The notes: generated by a model from the sequence alone, not told the origin. DNA of 64,000 bases from Chitinophaga jiangningensis (GCF_900142605.1 NZ_FRBL01000005.1:372001-436000); one strand, 5' to 3'; counted from the stretch's first letter, positions 9,501 to 18,330 are shown. Program-made: numbers and translations.

Positions 9501-10194
9501 AGTCCGGTTTATCCGGGGAAGCAGGCGCAAACTGGGTCACTTTAGGCCCTTTTACGAAGGCCACGTTGTCTTTATAGGCTGAAACGATCTCGTTAGGGTT
9601 GGTTTCAGAAGTCTTTTTGATCAGTTTGAAGAGAGAGGTTGGCATTTCCTGGCCGTCGATCACGAATGTGCCGTTGAAAATTTTATGGCGGCAGTGCTCG
9701 GAGTTGGCTTGAGAAAACGCAAATACTTCAGAATCAGTAAGTTTACGACCTATTTTAACCGCGAGGTTGTTGAGGTAATCCACTTCTTCCGGATTGAGGG
9801 CCAGTCCTTCCTGTTTGTTGTAAGCATCGATATCGTCGATTTCCAGGATTGGAGCCGGTTCGATATTGATGGTATACAAGTCCTGGGTGAGTGCGGTGTA
9901 TTTCTGCGAGATCATTGGATCGAAATCGTTGAAATCAGCCGGCACCGGCTCAAACTCCTCGATACGGATTATGCCGCTGATACCCATGTTCTGGGTAATT
10001 TCCACTGCGTTGGTACTCCATGGAGTTACCATCGCTGCGCGCGGGCCCACATAGGTACGGTTTACAGTAAGTGCGTCTAATTTTGTGGCGTTGCCGAAGA
10101 GCCAGTTAAGCTTTTGGATATCTGCTTCTGAAGGGTGGTTTCCTGTTTGAACACAATAGACAGTGTCTTTTTGGTTCACAAAGAAATGAATCAT
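6523..10194 (-). CDS. purL: Phosphoribosylformylglycinamidine synthase, single chain
   Basis: 1223 aa, the long form in which synthetase and glutaminase are fused. It converts FGAR, glutamine and ATP to FGAM in purine synthesis. Domains in order: an N-terminal domain (about 1-150), a linker with FSQANSEHCRHKIFN (the conserved SEHCRH motif), two AIR-synthase-like halves (ETHNFPT and GSGGEIRDR in the first; TGKDSLSMKQ in the second), and a C-terminal class I glutamine amidotransferase domain from about residue 960. The last has the nucleophile Cys in SVGICNGCQL, with partners in the WISHGEGKF and NPNGS segments. Chain length and motif order are like the enterobacterial enzyme. Monocistronic, with its own promoter and terminator. 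Confidence 0.97.
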   Translation of the reverse strand: MIHFFVNQKDTVYCVQTGNHPSEADIQKLNWLFGNATKLDALTVNRTYVGPRAAMVTPWSTNAVEITQNMGISGIIRIEEFEPVPADFNDFDPMISQKYTALTQDLYTINIEPAPILEIDDIDAYNKQEGLALNPEEVDYLNNLAVKIGRKLTDSEVFAFSQANSEHCRHKIFNGTFVIDGQEMPTSLFKLIKKTSETNPNEIVSAYKDNVAFVKGPKVTQFAPASPDKPDFYVEKEFESVLSLKAETHNFPTTVEPFAGAATGSGGEIRDRLAGGQGALPLAGTAIYMTAYSRLLEDRPWEKGMEERKWLYQTPMDILIKASNGASDFGNKFGQPLITGSVLTFEHEEDGRKLGYDKVIMQAGGIGYGKLNQAKKHTPKTGDKIVILGGENYRIGMGGAAVSSADTGAFGSGIELNAIQRSNPEMQKRAANAIRGLVESDNNPIVSIHDHGAGGHLNCLSELVEETGGLIDLDKLPVGDPTLSAKEIIGNESQERMGLVIGEKDINTLQKVAERERAPMYTVGDVTGDHRFTFQSASTGLKPMDYALEDFFGSSPKTIMKDSKVTRTYADLSYDVKNVPAYLNQVLQLEAVAAKDWLTNKVDRCVGGRVAKQQCAGPLQLPLNNVGVMALDYKSTEGIATTVGHSPLTALVDPAAGSRNAVAEALSNLVFAPIKNGLKGVSLSANWMWACNNEGEDARLYEAVKACSDFAIALGINIPTGKDSLSMKQKYPDGSVIAPGTVIISAGGNCTNINKVVEPVLQKNAGDVYYINLSKDAFKLGGSSFAQINNKIGSQVPDIKDAAYFVNAFNTIQSLINNDQVAAGHDVGSGGLVTTLLEMCFADVNLAADYDLSNLNEADTVKALFNENVAVVLQAKDNAAFEAALRNAGVEAVKIGTVKAGEEVSFKNNADTFSFNIPATRDTWFKTSFLLDTKQSKNGMAQERYNNYKLQPLSYNFPAQFTGKKPVIDGSKPRPKAAIIREKGSNSEREMANAMFLAGFDVKDVHMTDLISGRETLEDIQFIGAVGGFSNSDVLGSAKGWAGAFMYNEKAKKALDNFFARPDTMSVGICNGCQLFMELEMINPDHKVHGKMLHNTSGKHESNFVSVKVQENNSIMLKTLAGATLGVWISHGEGKFNLPNTEDQYNIVAKYAYDQYPHNPNGSDFNTAMMCDATGRHLVTMPHIERSIFQWNWAHYPNNRKDEVTPWIEAFVNAKAWCEANKK

Positions 10195-10229
10195 TATAGT
10201 GCGGTTATGATGTCTTTGTTACGAAAGCG

Positions 10230-10237
10230 CAAAATTA
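10230..10237 (-). promoter_or_regulatory. -7 promoter element of purL
   Basis: TAATTTTG on the minus strand matches TAnnTTTG, 36 bp before the purL start codon. The -33 region is only T-rich, so the call rests on one box. No purine riboswitch or operator is obvious. Confidence 0.5.
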
Positions 10238-10464
10238 CGAAATGATTTCGGAAAAACAGGCAAGGAAAGCAGTGCATCAGCCGGTTTTACCTGTGAAAAC
10301 TGCGCCCAGCGGGGCTGGCAAAGGAAGGTTAAAAACGGTGCAGGATTACATTATTTTCTCCCTAATATGATAAAAAAGGTGAATTCATAACAGGTATTAT
10401 TAATATAAGTAGCTAGGATGTTTAATTGAATAACATTGAGGAAATTAAGTATCAGGTTTTGATT

Positions 10465-10513
10465 GAATGACACCTTCGGTGTCATTCGGGGGAGGGGTGC
10501 GCTGCGCGCACCC
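10465..10513. repeat. Dispersed palindrome, CCTTCGG type (copy 1)
   Basis: Two hairpins in tandem: GAATGACACC-TTC-GGTGTCATTC (10465-10487) and GGGTGCGC-TGC-GCGCACCC (10495-10513). The first stem recurs almost exactly at 40963-40985 and 57713-57737 in opposite orientation, with GAA in place of the TTC loop. Similar composite elements also lie at 23694-23820 and 50273-50348. Confidence 0.8.
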
Positions 10514-10655
10514 GGCTGATGTAAAGTTTGCTGAAAAGGAGCATTGCACTTTCCGTTTTCGAGTGATTTATTTCCCGATTTCGCATCATTAGCTCCGCAT
10601 TTTGCTCTTTTTTTGACCTGCGGAAATAGATAGATTTATAAGTCAAACATGAAAA

Positions 10656-10698
10656 CAAAGGCCGGGATATCTCACCAGATAACCGGCCTTGTTTTTTC
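10656..10698. terminator. Orphan bidirectional terminator hairpin
   Basis: AAGGCCGG (10658-10665) pairs with CCGGCCTT (10683-10690). The stem is followed by GTTTTTT on the plus strand and by TTGTTTTC on the minus strand. No gene ends nearby: the ABC exporter stop is 430 bp away on the minus side, and nothing is annotated upstream on the plus strand. It may end a small RNA or a lost gene. Confidence 0.6.
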
Positions 10699-11083
10699 CA
10701 TATTACAATTATGTCTACGTATATACATCCCGGTTATACAGCTATAGTTAACATCAGTTTTCAACAAAAAAATATCAGTGAAAAAATTTTCGGTACGCGA
10801 ATTGATGAATGGTAGCCCGAAAAAGCAATTATATGACGGGAAATAGTATCTTTATTCCTGAATTGCGGAACAATGAAGGGTATGCTAGTCCTGTATCCGC
10901 CAGTGAATACTATTGAAAACTAATGTGAAAACACCATATCAAGTTCTATACATTGATGTTCAATATTATATTTCCGAACCATATACTAACCCTGCCGGTT
11001 ATACTCCCCGGTGAAGATATTTGTTGTCCCCAAGGCAAGCGTGGGATAACGTTCCCGGTTACACGGGCAATATAAGTGAGATT

Positions 11084-11114
11084 AGGAGCACGCTTCACCC
11101 CCGAAGCTGCTCCT
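11084..11114 (-). terminator. Hairpin after the ABC exporter gene
   Basis: AGGAGCA (11084-11090) pairs with TGCTCCT (11108-11114), with an inner GCTTC/GAAGC stem. It lies just after the stop codon of the minus-strand exporter. There is no T-run, so it may be a 3'-end stabiliser rather than an intrinsic terminator. Confidence 0.5.
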
Positions 11115-11124
11115 GCTTACTATA

Positions 11125-12948
11125 TCATTGATAACCAGCGGCCTGCAAATGAAACAACTCTGCATAGCGGCCATTCTTCTCCAATAATTCTTCATGACTA
11201 CCGATCTCCAGCAACTGACCTTTGTCTAATACCAATATCCGGTTAGCCATGCGTACGGTTGAAAAACGATGGGAGATCAATACTGCCGTTTTACCGCGGG
11301 TTAACTCCGCGAAATGCAGGAACACATTGTATTCCGCACGTGCATCCAACGCGGAGGTCGGCTCGTCCAGTATTAGTAGCTGCGCATCTTTCATGTATGC
11401 TCTGGCCAAAGCAATCTTTTGCCACTCCCCACCACTGAGCTCAATCCCTTGGTGGAAGCGGCGTCCCAGCATCTGGTTGTATTGATTGGGCATCTTCTCA
11501 ATCAGCGGCCAGGCCAGACTCTGTTTAGCCGATTCATCAATCAGCTGCTGATTATTGATCTGGGAGATGTTACCGACCGCTATGTTTTGCTGCACCGTCA
11601 TCTGGTAACGCTGAAAATCCTGGAATATAACGCCTACGTGTAAACGCAGATCTTTTAAATCATAATCTCTCAAATCTTTACCATCCAGTAAAATGCGTCC
11701 TTCTACCGGATCGTAGAGGCGACTCAGTAATTTCACCAGCGTAGTTTTCCCTGCTCCATTTTCCCCTACCAGCGCCAGCTTTTCGCCTGCATGTAAGGTG
11801 AAGTTCAGGTTACGGATTGCCCATTTCTCCGAGTTTTGATATTTAAACCCTACATTTTCAAACACAAATCCTTCGCGGATAGGCTCCGGAAAACGAAGTG
11901 GCTGCAACGGCGCCACCATGCGGGATTTAATCTCGAAATAATCAAACAGGTCTTTCAGATAAATAGCTCCCTGTGTAATACTGGAGAAACGAATCAGAAT
12001 CCCCTGGAATGTGGTACGTAACTGCCGGAAGGAGCCCGCCAGGAAAGCGAGATCACCGATTGACAACTTCCCGTCGATCGTACGAAGGATGATAATTATA
12101 TAGGCCGCATAATAACCCGCGCTCCCTATCAGCGCAAAGAAGGTACCCCATCCCACATGTTTTACCTCCAGGTCCTTTTTATCTACATAAAATTTATCAG
12201 AGATGGTTTTGAATCTCTTTATAAGAAACCCGGAAAGGTCAAATACTTTCACCTCCTTGGCGGTTTCATCACTGGCGCCCAGGTAACGGATATAGTCGAG
12301 CTCCCGCCTGTCGGAAGTTTGCCCCCAGGTGAGGCGGTATACTTTATCGTTGTATTGCGATTCGTTCAGGAAGGCCGGAATCACGGCAACCAGCAATAGT
12401 AAAATCAGCCAGGGATTAAATACGATCAGCCCTGCCGCCAGAAAACCCATGGTGATGAGGTCCTGCACCTGACTCAGCGCCTGCGATAGCAGGACTGTAC
12501 GCCCTGCCGTTTGCTGCCTGGCCCGCTCCAGCTTATCGTAAAATTCCGAATCTTCGAATTGGTCCAGATCCAGGGTGGCGGCATGTTCCATGATTTTCAC
12601 GGATGTATGGTTGCCGAACAGGTCGCCCAGCAGACTGTCCAGCAAAGAGATAGCGCGACTCAATGCATCAGAAACAATGGCGAGTGCAAACTCCAGCGCC
12701 ACCAGCTGCCAGAGGTAAGTTGTATCGTGTGTGCCTGTATGTTGTGCCAGCTGCACTACCTGGTCTATTATCAGTTTGCCCACATAAAGGATCGACAGCG
12801 GCATGGCAGATTGTACAATCCTCAGCAGTACGTTGGCGATGGTAAAGCGCTTACTGGTTTGCCATACCATCTTGAAAAAGGCTGGCAGATTTTTCAATGC
12901 TGCCAGCCTTTCCCGGAAGGTCATGTTTGGCTTATCCCTTTTTCTCAT
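11125..12948 (-). CDS. ABC transporter, fused permease and ATPase (exporter type)
   Basis: 607 aa half-transporter that would work as a dimer in the inner membrane. Residues ~25-340 form the six-helix ABC exporter membrane domain. The nucleotide-binding domain runs from about 360 to the end. Walker A is GENGAGKTTLVKLL (~396-409), the signature is LSGGEWQKIALARA (~502) and Walker B is LLILDEPTSALD (~524), followed by the H-loop (LISHRFSTV). The EW at the signature (usually GQ/GE-R/Q) is a small variation. The substrate (lipid, peptide or drug) cannot be told from sequence. The next gene on the same strand, a secreted protease, begins 16 bp from this start on the far side and is transcribed first, so they may form a two-gene operon. 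Confidence 0.9.
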   Translation of the reverse strand: MRKRDKPNMTFRERLAALKNLPAFFKMVWQTSKRFTIANVLLRIVQSAMPLSILYVGKLIIDQVVQLAQHTGTHDTTYLWQLVALEFALAIVSDALSRAISLLDSLLGDLFGNHTSVKIMEHAATLDLDQFEDSEFYDKLERARQQTAGRTVLLSQALSQVQDLITMGFLAAGLIVFNPWLILLLLVAVIPAFLNESQYNDKVYRLTWGQTSDRRELDYIRYLGASDETAKEVKVFDLSGFLIKRFKTISDKFYVDKKDLEVKHVGWGTFFALIGSAGYYAAYIIIILRTIDGKLSIGDLAFLAGSFRQLRTTFQGILIRFSSITQGAIYLKDLFDYFEIKSRMVAPLQPLRFPEPIREGFVFENVGFKYQNSEKWAIRNLNFTLHAGEKLALVGENGAGKTTLVKLLSRLYDPVEGRILLDGKDLRDYDLKDLRLHVGVIFQDFQRYQMTVQQNIAVGNISQINNQQLIDESAKQSLAWPLIEKMPNQYNQMLGRRFHQGIELSGGEWQKIALARAYMKDAQLLILDEPTSALDARAEYNVFLHFAELTRGKTAVLISHRFSTVRMANRILVLDKGQLLEIGSHEELLEKNGRYAELFHLQAAGYQ

Positions 12949-12964
12949 GACCTGAAATTACGAA

Positions 12965-14449
12965 TTAAGGAATATCTATTTTCCAGGGCTTCCCGAATTT
13001 GTTGACCTCCACTTTCATTTCGCGAACATTCCACTCTTCGCTGTACTTTTTAATGTTTGCTTCTGTGGTGAGGTCTGCGACTTTAACGCCATTGATGGCC
13101 ATTACTTCATCGTTTTCCATGATACCACTGTCCGCTGCGCCAGTACCCGGTGCTACGCGTTTCACAATCATTTTTCCACCGGCAAAGCCCCATTCAATAT
13201 CTTTCATCCAAAAGTTGGAAGGCATGGCGAAATTTTTATTCGGAATAGCAGAGAACTGATGATCGGCGAGGTTGATCACCCAGTTGAAACGGTTGATCAG
13301 TTCAATACCGAAGCTGCCATCCCCTTTTGGCGACCATTTCTCATCACCTTCGCGGTAGGTCTGCAAGGTACCAGTAAAGCTGTTGAGGTGCCATTGCCCG
13401 ATATCCACACCATTGAAAACCCCGTTCACCACAGGAGAGGAGTGGCCCATGCTGGTAGTGGTGCTGTGGGAAGTTACCTGGAAATTTTCGTCCAGCTGAT
13501 TGCGGTGTACGGACGGACCGAACAGAATCAGCGGATAGCCGGCACCGGTATCAAAGTGGAAATCACCATCGAGCACCTTTCCGTTGTTTAAAGTTGCTTT
13601 GCCTTTAATACCGGGCACTCCCAGGGAGTAATCCAACGGGATTAGCGATGCTTTCTCGTTGTAATCGAATTTCCCGAAGGTATACAGGCGAATCACGGAG
13701 CTGTCGAAATCAATTTCAGTGATATAATTTCTCAGGAAGTTAGCGCCGAAGAGCCCGTCGAGGTCGGCGTCAAACTGCGGGAAAATAGCGCTGTTATTAT
13801 TAGGAATCACCAGCGTATCCAGGTGCATTACGATACCACTGGCAATACCGATTTGTGTGCTGGCACCTACCACGCTGGCTTTTTGCTGGCGGTTGGCGGT
13901 GATACCAATTTCATCTGCCACACTCTTTTTAAGCCCCATGCCATCCGCACCGGTGTCAAACAACAGTCGCAGCGGCTTTTTTGAGTCGTTGAGGGTAAGC
14001 GAAATTACAATGCGGTTGCGCTGGTAGGTAAAGGGAATCACTGCCGCCAGCCTGGAAGGCTTATCCAGGTTGATGCCAGCCAGGAGGTCGTAGTACTGTA
14101 CCTTTTCGAGCTGGTTGCCGCCGTTCAGGTAAACATACGTCTCGAATGGCTTTTGGCCCACGTTATAGTATTTTACCAGGAGACGCTTACCAGCAGTCGT
14201 TTTTTCTTCTTTTTTAAGTACCAGTTTATCCAGGCTGTCTTTCCGGAAGGCCCTGTCAAGCATACCATACGCGTATGGGGCAGGGTAAAATCCGATATGG
14301 AAGGAGGGAGAAAGGAGTGGCTTCACCTGTTCCACACTCTTCTGGCGTATAGCCGCTTCGAGTGATTTTACAACGGTGGCCGCATCCTGAGCATGTACAC
14401 GATGCCCCAGGCACAGGAACATGCCTGCATACAGGAATAATTTTTTCAC
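12965..14449 (-). CDS. Secreted aspartic protease with two DTG motifs and a PDZ domain
   Basis: 494 aa with a signal peptide (residues 1-20, ending VHA). An N-terminal ~110-residue NTF2-like or unassigned region precedes two retropepsin-like motifs, FDTGAD at 164-169 and FDTGAG at 299-304. A PDZ domain follows at about 415-480 (GGKMIVKRVAPGTGAADSG, NDEVMAINGVKV). Two DTG motifs about 135 residues apart in one chain suggest a pseudo-dimeric active site like that of pepsin, whereas retropepsins have one motif per chain. It probably acts in the periplasm; the substrate is unknown. It lies directly upstream of the ABC exporter (16-bp gap, same strand). Confidence 0.8.
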   Translation of the reverse strand: MKKLFLYAGMFLCLGHRVHAQDAATVVKSLEAAIRQKSVEQVKPLLSPSFHIGFYPAPYAYGMLDRAFRKDSLDKLVLKKEEKTTAGKRLLVKYYNVGQKPFETYVYLNGGNQLEKVQYYDLLAGINLDKPSRLAAVIPFTYQRNRIVISLTLNDSKKPLRLLFDTGADGMGLKKSVADEIGITANRQQKASVVGASTQIGIASGIVMHLDTLVIPNNNSAIFPQFDADLDGLFGANFLRNYITEIDFDSSVIRLYTFGKFDYNEKASLIPLDYSLGVPGIKGKATLNNGKVLDGDFHFDTGAGYPLILFGPSVHRNQLDENFQVTSHSTTTSMGHSSPVVNGVFNGVDIGQWHLNSFTGTLQTYREGDEKWSPKGDGSFGIELINRFNWVINLADHQFSAIPNKNFAMPSNFWMKDIEWGFAGGKMIVKRVAPGTGAADSGIMENDEVMAINGVKVADLTTEANIKKYSEEWNVREMKVEVNKFGKPWKIDIP

Positions 14450-14549
14450 GGTTCTTTTTTTAATGGTGGTTTGTGGGAGTGAAATTATAGAATAATCCAG
14501 CTATTTAATTTAACTTGAGGAAAGATTGTAATGTTTAAATGTTCCTAAA

Positions 14550-14660
14550 ATGATTGCAGCTATCATCTCCGCAATATGTATTTCATTGGTATTCATCGTT
14601 TACATTGCCATCACGGTGATCAACAAACAATCCAGCGAGTGGTTTTCCAATAACGAATAA
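14550..14660 (+). CDS. Possible 36-aa single-span membrane peptide
   Basis: ATG at 14550 to TAA at 14660 encodes a short peptide. Residues ~2-24 are hydrophobic (IAAIISAICISLVFIVYIAI) and the polar tail is NKQSSEWFSNNE. The layout, one helix then a short charged tail, is that of bacterial membrane microproteins. There is no clear ribosome binding site and no partner gene: the protease start lies 100 bp away, divergent, and the GT87-like gene starts 107 bp downstream. It is the only coding candidate in the 318-bp gap 14450-14767. Confidence 0.35.
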   Translation: MIAAIISAICISLVFIVYIAITVINKQSSEWFSNNE

Positions 14661-14767
14661 TTTTTTTCCAGGCAATAGAGGGGTAGTGGCTACCGTGCGT
14701 TATTAGGTTGTGCATTTGCAACCTTAATCTGTACTGTAGCATCACTTTTACCGACAACTGAATCGAA

Positions 14768-15982
14768 ATGCCTGCAAAAAGAAATATCCTGGCTTTTCTT
14801 GGACGAAAAGACTGGTTGATTGTTATAGTTTGGTTTGGATTGGCGTTTTTGGGTGCTATCACTGAAATTTCCAGGGGGAACTACAATAACTTCCTGATTT
14901 TTAAGAACGTCTTCTTTCACCTGATCCATCAGCAACCACTTTATATTGAATATCCTTCCGAATATCTGGATGTAAACCTTTACGGTCCTGTATTTAGCTT
15001 GATGATAGCGCCGTTTGCCGTGTTGCCGGTTAAATTGGGGGCCCTGCTATGGTCGCTGGCCGGGGCGGGAGCTATCTTTTATGCCATCCGGCAGCTGCCG
15101 CTGGAAAAACTGCAGCAAAACATTATTCTGCTACTTTGCAGCCAGGAACTGTTAGGCGCCAGTGGTTGGTTTCAGCTAAACCAGTTTATTCTTGCCGGCA
15201 TCCTGCTCACCTTTGCATTTACCATTCGTGGAAAAGATTACCTGGCCACACTTTGCATCATATTAGGCACCCTAACTAAATTTTATGGGATAGTAGGACT
15301 CAGTTTCTTCTTCTTCAGCAGTCATCCGAAAAGATTTATAGCAGGCCTTTTTGTGTGGTCAGCGGTGCTTTTTGTATTGCCAATGGCGATATCATCACCT
15401 GCTTATATTGTGCAATCGTACCAGGAATGGTTTGCAGCACTGGTACACAAAAATGAAATAAACCAGGCGGACCTCCGTAGTTTTCAGGACATTTCTGCAG
15501 GTGGATTCATCAAACGCCTGTTTCGCAAACCACAGCTGAACGACTTGCTGGTGCTGGCTTCCGGCGTAATATTATTTGCATTGCAATACCTCCGTTTAAG
15601 ATATAAAACAGACCCTAATTATCGCCTATACCTGCTATGCAGCGTTTTACTCTTTCCTGTGTTGTTTAGCAGCAGCTCTGAGTCACCTACCTACATTATT
15701 GCCATCCCAGCCATATGCATCTGGTATGTGATTCAGACTCCTGCCCGTTGGAAAAATATTTTTTTATGCTTCGCCATTCTGCTGGTCAGCTTCTCACACT
15801 CAGATTTACTTACACCGTGGTTTAGAAGTCATGTAGCCGTACCATATGCTATCAAAGCCTTGCCCTGCCTGGTTTTGTACATCATGTTGGTTTACCAGAT
15901 CCTCACAAGACAATTTCAATCACCGGCTAAAAACGAGCAAATTAAGTCCCAATCAGCACTTCCCCCGCTAATGCATGCATAA
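14768..15982 (+). CDS. GT87-type membrane glycosyltransferase (DUF2029-like)
   Basis: 404 aa with about 9-10 hydrophobic helices, an integral inner-membrane protein. The N-terminal half carries the pattern of the DUF2029/GT87 family: a short loop after the first helix with NYNNFLIFKN, then DVNLYGPVFSLMIAPFAVLP, a YxP.F..L..P segment typical of polyprenyl-phosphate-mannose dependent transferases. Family members add mannose or arabinose from lipid-linked donors on the outer face of the membrane. Donor and acceptor are unknown here. The gene stands alone, and GH92 follows after about 60 bp on the same strand, so cotranscription is possible. Confidence 0.7.
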   Translation: MPAKRNILAFLGRKDWLIVIVWFGLAFLGAITEISRGNYNNFLIFKNVFFHLIHQQPLYIEYPSEYLDVNLYGPVFSLMIAPFAVLPVKLGALLWSLAGAGAIFYAIRQLPLEKLQQNIILLLCSQELLGASGWFQLNQFILAGILLTFAFTIRGKDYLATLCIILGTLTKFYGIVGLSFFFFSSHPKRFIAGLFVWSAVLFVLPMAISSPAYIVQSYQEWFAALVHKNEINQADLRSFQDISAGGFIKRLFRKPQLNDLLVLASGVILFALQYLRLRYKTDPNYRLYLLCSVLLFPVLFSSSSESPTYIIAIPAICIWYVIQTPARWKNIFLCFAILLVSFSHSDLLTPWFRSHVAVPYAIKALPCLVLYIMLVYQILTRQFQSPAKNEQIKSQSALPPLMHA

Positions 15983-16041
15983 AATTTAGCAAATTTTATA
16001 CAGCAGAGCGACGTATATTGCCGGACTTAAAGGTTTTGTTT

Positions 16042-18330
16042 ATGTTACCGGGAATCAAGACAGGCCGCAATCTTGCGCTTATGGCGCTCGTTTGTTGCGG
16101 CATTCAGGCAGGCGCACAAAATAAACCGATTGCTGCCAACACATTTTCAGAGAGTAAATCCCTTGCCGCAGTAGATCCACTAATTGGCTCGGGAGGACAC
16201 GGACACGTTTTTGTAGGGGCCAGCGTTCCATTTGGTGCCGTGCAGGTAGGTCCTACCAATATTGTAAAGGGTTGGGACTGGTGCTCCGGCTATCATTATT
16301 CCGATAGCGTTGTCATTGGCTTTTCACAGATGCACCTCAGCGGAACAGGCATCGGTGACCTCGGCGATGTACTCATCATGCCTTATACCGGCAATGTGAG
16401 AACAAACCGCGGCACGCAGGAAAATCCCACCTCCGGCTATGGCTCGCACTACTCCCACAGCAGGGAAAAAGCTCGCCCAGGCTACTACTATGTACATCTC
16501 GACGATTATAATACAGATGTAGAGCTCACCGCTACTGAGCGCGTGGCGCTGCACCGTTATACTTTCCCTAAAGATCAGCAGGCAAACATCATTGTAGACC
16601 TGAAAGAAGGAATCGGCTGGGATGCTCCCGTAGAAACACATATCGCTAAAAAAGACGATTACACACTTGTGGGCTATCGCTACTCCAAAGGATGGGCAGT
16701 AGACCAGCGCCTGTGGTTTACCATTAAAAGTAATGTGCCATTAAAAGATGTAAATCTTTTTGATGGAGATAGTAAAGTAAATGGTCAGGAAGTCAAGGCA
16801 GTAGCCGCTAAAGCAGTAATCAGCTTTAAGCAGGCACCAGGCCAGGTGATGCTGAAAATTGGCATTTCCCCTGTAAGCAGTGAAAATGCGGCTGCTAATA
16901 TCAGCACAGAAATGCCGGGCTGGGATTTCGCGAAAGTGGTGAATGCAGCCAACAGCAAGTGGGATAAGGAATTATCACGTGTGGACATTCAAACCAACGA
17001 TGCCGCCACCCGCCGCACATTCTACACTGCCCTTTATCACACCATGATAGCGCCTATCCTCTTCAACGATCACGATGGCAGCTACCGCGGAACGGATAAA
17101 AAAGCATATTCCAACCCAGGCTTCGATAACTACACGGTATTCTCTCTCTGGGATATTTACCGCTCATGGGGCCCGCTCAACACCATTCTGCATCCTGAAA
17201 AAGTGAGCCACTTCGTGAACTCCATGGTAACTATCCACAAGCAACAGGGTAAATTACCAATATGGCCGCTGGTAGGCAGCGAAACCAACTGCATGGTGGG
17301 TTACCACTCCGTACCACTGATTGTGGATGCTTACCTCAAAGGTTTCAAAGGCTTTGATGCCAACGAGGCTTTTGAAGCTATGAAAGCATCTTCCACCCGC
17401 GACGACCTCGGTGTGAAGTACGTAAAAGAAAGAGGCTATATCCCTGCGGATAAAGAATATGAATCAGTTTCAAAAGCGCTGGAATATGCTATTGACGACT
17501 GGTGCATCGCCGCCATGGCTAAGAAACTCGGTAAAACTGAAGATTTCGAATACTATAAAAAACGCGCCGGATATTATAAGAATTACTTCGACAGCACCAT
17601 TAAATTTGTACGCCCACGTATGAGTGATGGCAGCTTCAAAACACCTTATGATCCGTTTAATTCCATCCACGAAAAAGGTGACTTTACCGAAGGTAACGGC
17701 TGGCAATACACCTGGCTGGTACCGCAGGATGTAGAAGGATTGATTAGCCTGATGGGCGGCGATGATGCCTTTACCCGCAAGCTCGACAGCCTGTTCACCG
17801 CTAAAGGAGACATGGGTACAGAAGCGTCCAACGACATATCCGGACTCATTGGTATGTATGCACATGGCAATGAGCCTAGTCATCACGTCACCTATATGTA
17901 CGCTTTCTCCGGCAACCAATGGAAAACCGCCGAAAAAGTACGCCAGGTGATGAAGGACTTCTACTTCGATCAGCCTGAAGGCCTTGCTGGTAATGAAGAT
18001 TGCGGTGCAATGTCGTCCTGGTATATCTTCAGTTCACTCGGCTTCTACCCGGTAAACCCGGCTAACGGCATGTATGTACTCGGCAGCCCTCTGTTCAGCA
18101 AAGCGACTATTTCCCTGAAAGACGGTAAGAAATTTACCGTACAGACGGTGAATAACAGCGCAGATAATATCTACATTCAAAGTGTGAAACTTAACGGTAA
18201 ACCATATACGAAAAGTTACATCCTGCACAGCGACCTTGTAAAAGGTGGTACCATGGAGATTACAATGGGCAACAAACCCAATGTGAACTTTGGTAAAGCA
18301 GCGGCAGACAGGCCTTTCAACAGGTTTTAA
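16042..18330 (+). CDS. GH92-family glycosidase (alpha-mannosidase family)
   Basis: 762 aa from the ATG at 16042. A TTG eight codons upstream also lies in frame, but the ATG gives a clean signal peptide (MLPGIKTGRNLALMALVCCG to AGAQ). Family landmarks: VDPLIGSGGHGHVFVG at the start of the N-domain, GFSQMHLSGTGIGDLGD, FYTALYHTMIAPILFNDHDG, the catalytic-domain segment GNEDCGAMSSWYIFSSLG, and NEPSHHVTYMYAF with the calcium/catalytic region. GH92 enzymes are calcium-dependent exo-alpha-mannosidases acting on N-glycans or mannans, typically periplasmic in Bacteroidota. No SusC/SusD pair is adjacent, so this is not a classical polysaccharide-utilisation locus. Confidence 0.92.
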   Translation: MLPGIKTGRNLALMALVCCGIQAGAQNKPIAANTFSESKSLAAVDPLIGSGGHGHVFVGASVPFGAVQVGPTNIVKGWDWCSGYHYSDSVVIGFSQMHLSGTGIGDLGDVLIMPYTGNVRTNRGTQENPTSGYGSHYSHSREKARPGYYYVHLDDYNTDVELTATERVALHRYTFPKDQQANIIVDLKEGIGWDAPVETHIAKKDDYTLVGYRYSKGWAVDQRLWFTIKSNVPLKDVNLFDGDSKVNGQEVKAVAAKAVISFKQAPGQVMLKIGISPVSSENAAANISTEMPGWDFAKVVNAANSKWDKELSRVDIQTNDAATRRTFYTALYHTMIAPILFNDHDGSYRGTDKKAYSNPGFDNYTVFSLWDIYRSWGPLNTILHPEKVSHFVNSMVTIHKQQGKLPIWPLVGSETNCMVGYHSVPLIVDAYLKGFKGFDANEAFEAMKASSTRDDLGVKYVKERGYIPADKEYESVSKALEYAIDDWCIAAMAKKLGKTEDFEYYKKRAGYYKNYFDSTIKFVRPRMSDGSFKTPYDPFNSIHEKGDFTEGNGWQYTWLVPQDVEGLISLMGGDDAFTRKLDSLFTAKGDMGTEASNDISGLIGMYAHGNEPSHHVTYMYAFSGNQWKTAEKVRQVMKDFYFDQPEGLAGNEDCGAMSSWYIFSSLGFYPVNPANGMYVLGSPLFSKATISLKDGKKFTVQTVNNSADNIYIQSVKLNGKPYTKSYILHSDLVKGGTMEITMGNKPNVNFGKAAADRPFNRF

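Larger units (their letters stand above)
10195..11124. other. 930-bp gene-poor region between purL and the ABC exporter
   Basis: Only short reading frames are present: 42 codons at 10242-10370 (+) and 27 codons in the 10.84-10.93 kb stretch. Neither has a convincing start context. The region holds the purL promoter, a palindromic repeat (10465-10513), a strong bidirectional hairpin terminator (10656-10698) and a hairpin next to the ABC exporter stop (11084-11114). The stretch 10700-11080 is AT-rich with nothing recognisable; it may be a decayed gene. Confidence 0.6.

Noticed and set aside
10242..10370. 42-codon ORF just upstream of purL
   Set aside because: It overlaps no regulatory signal but has no promoter, ribosome binding site or recognisable fold; a chance frame is more likely.
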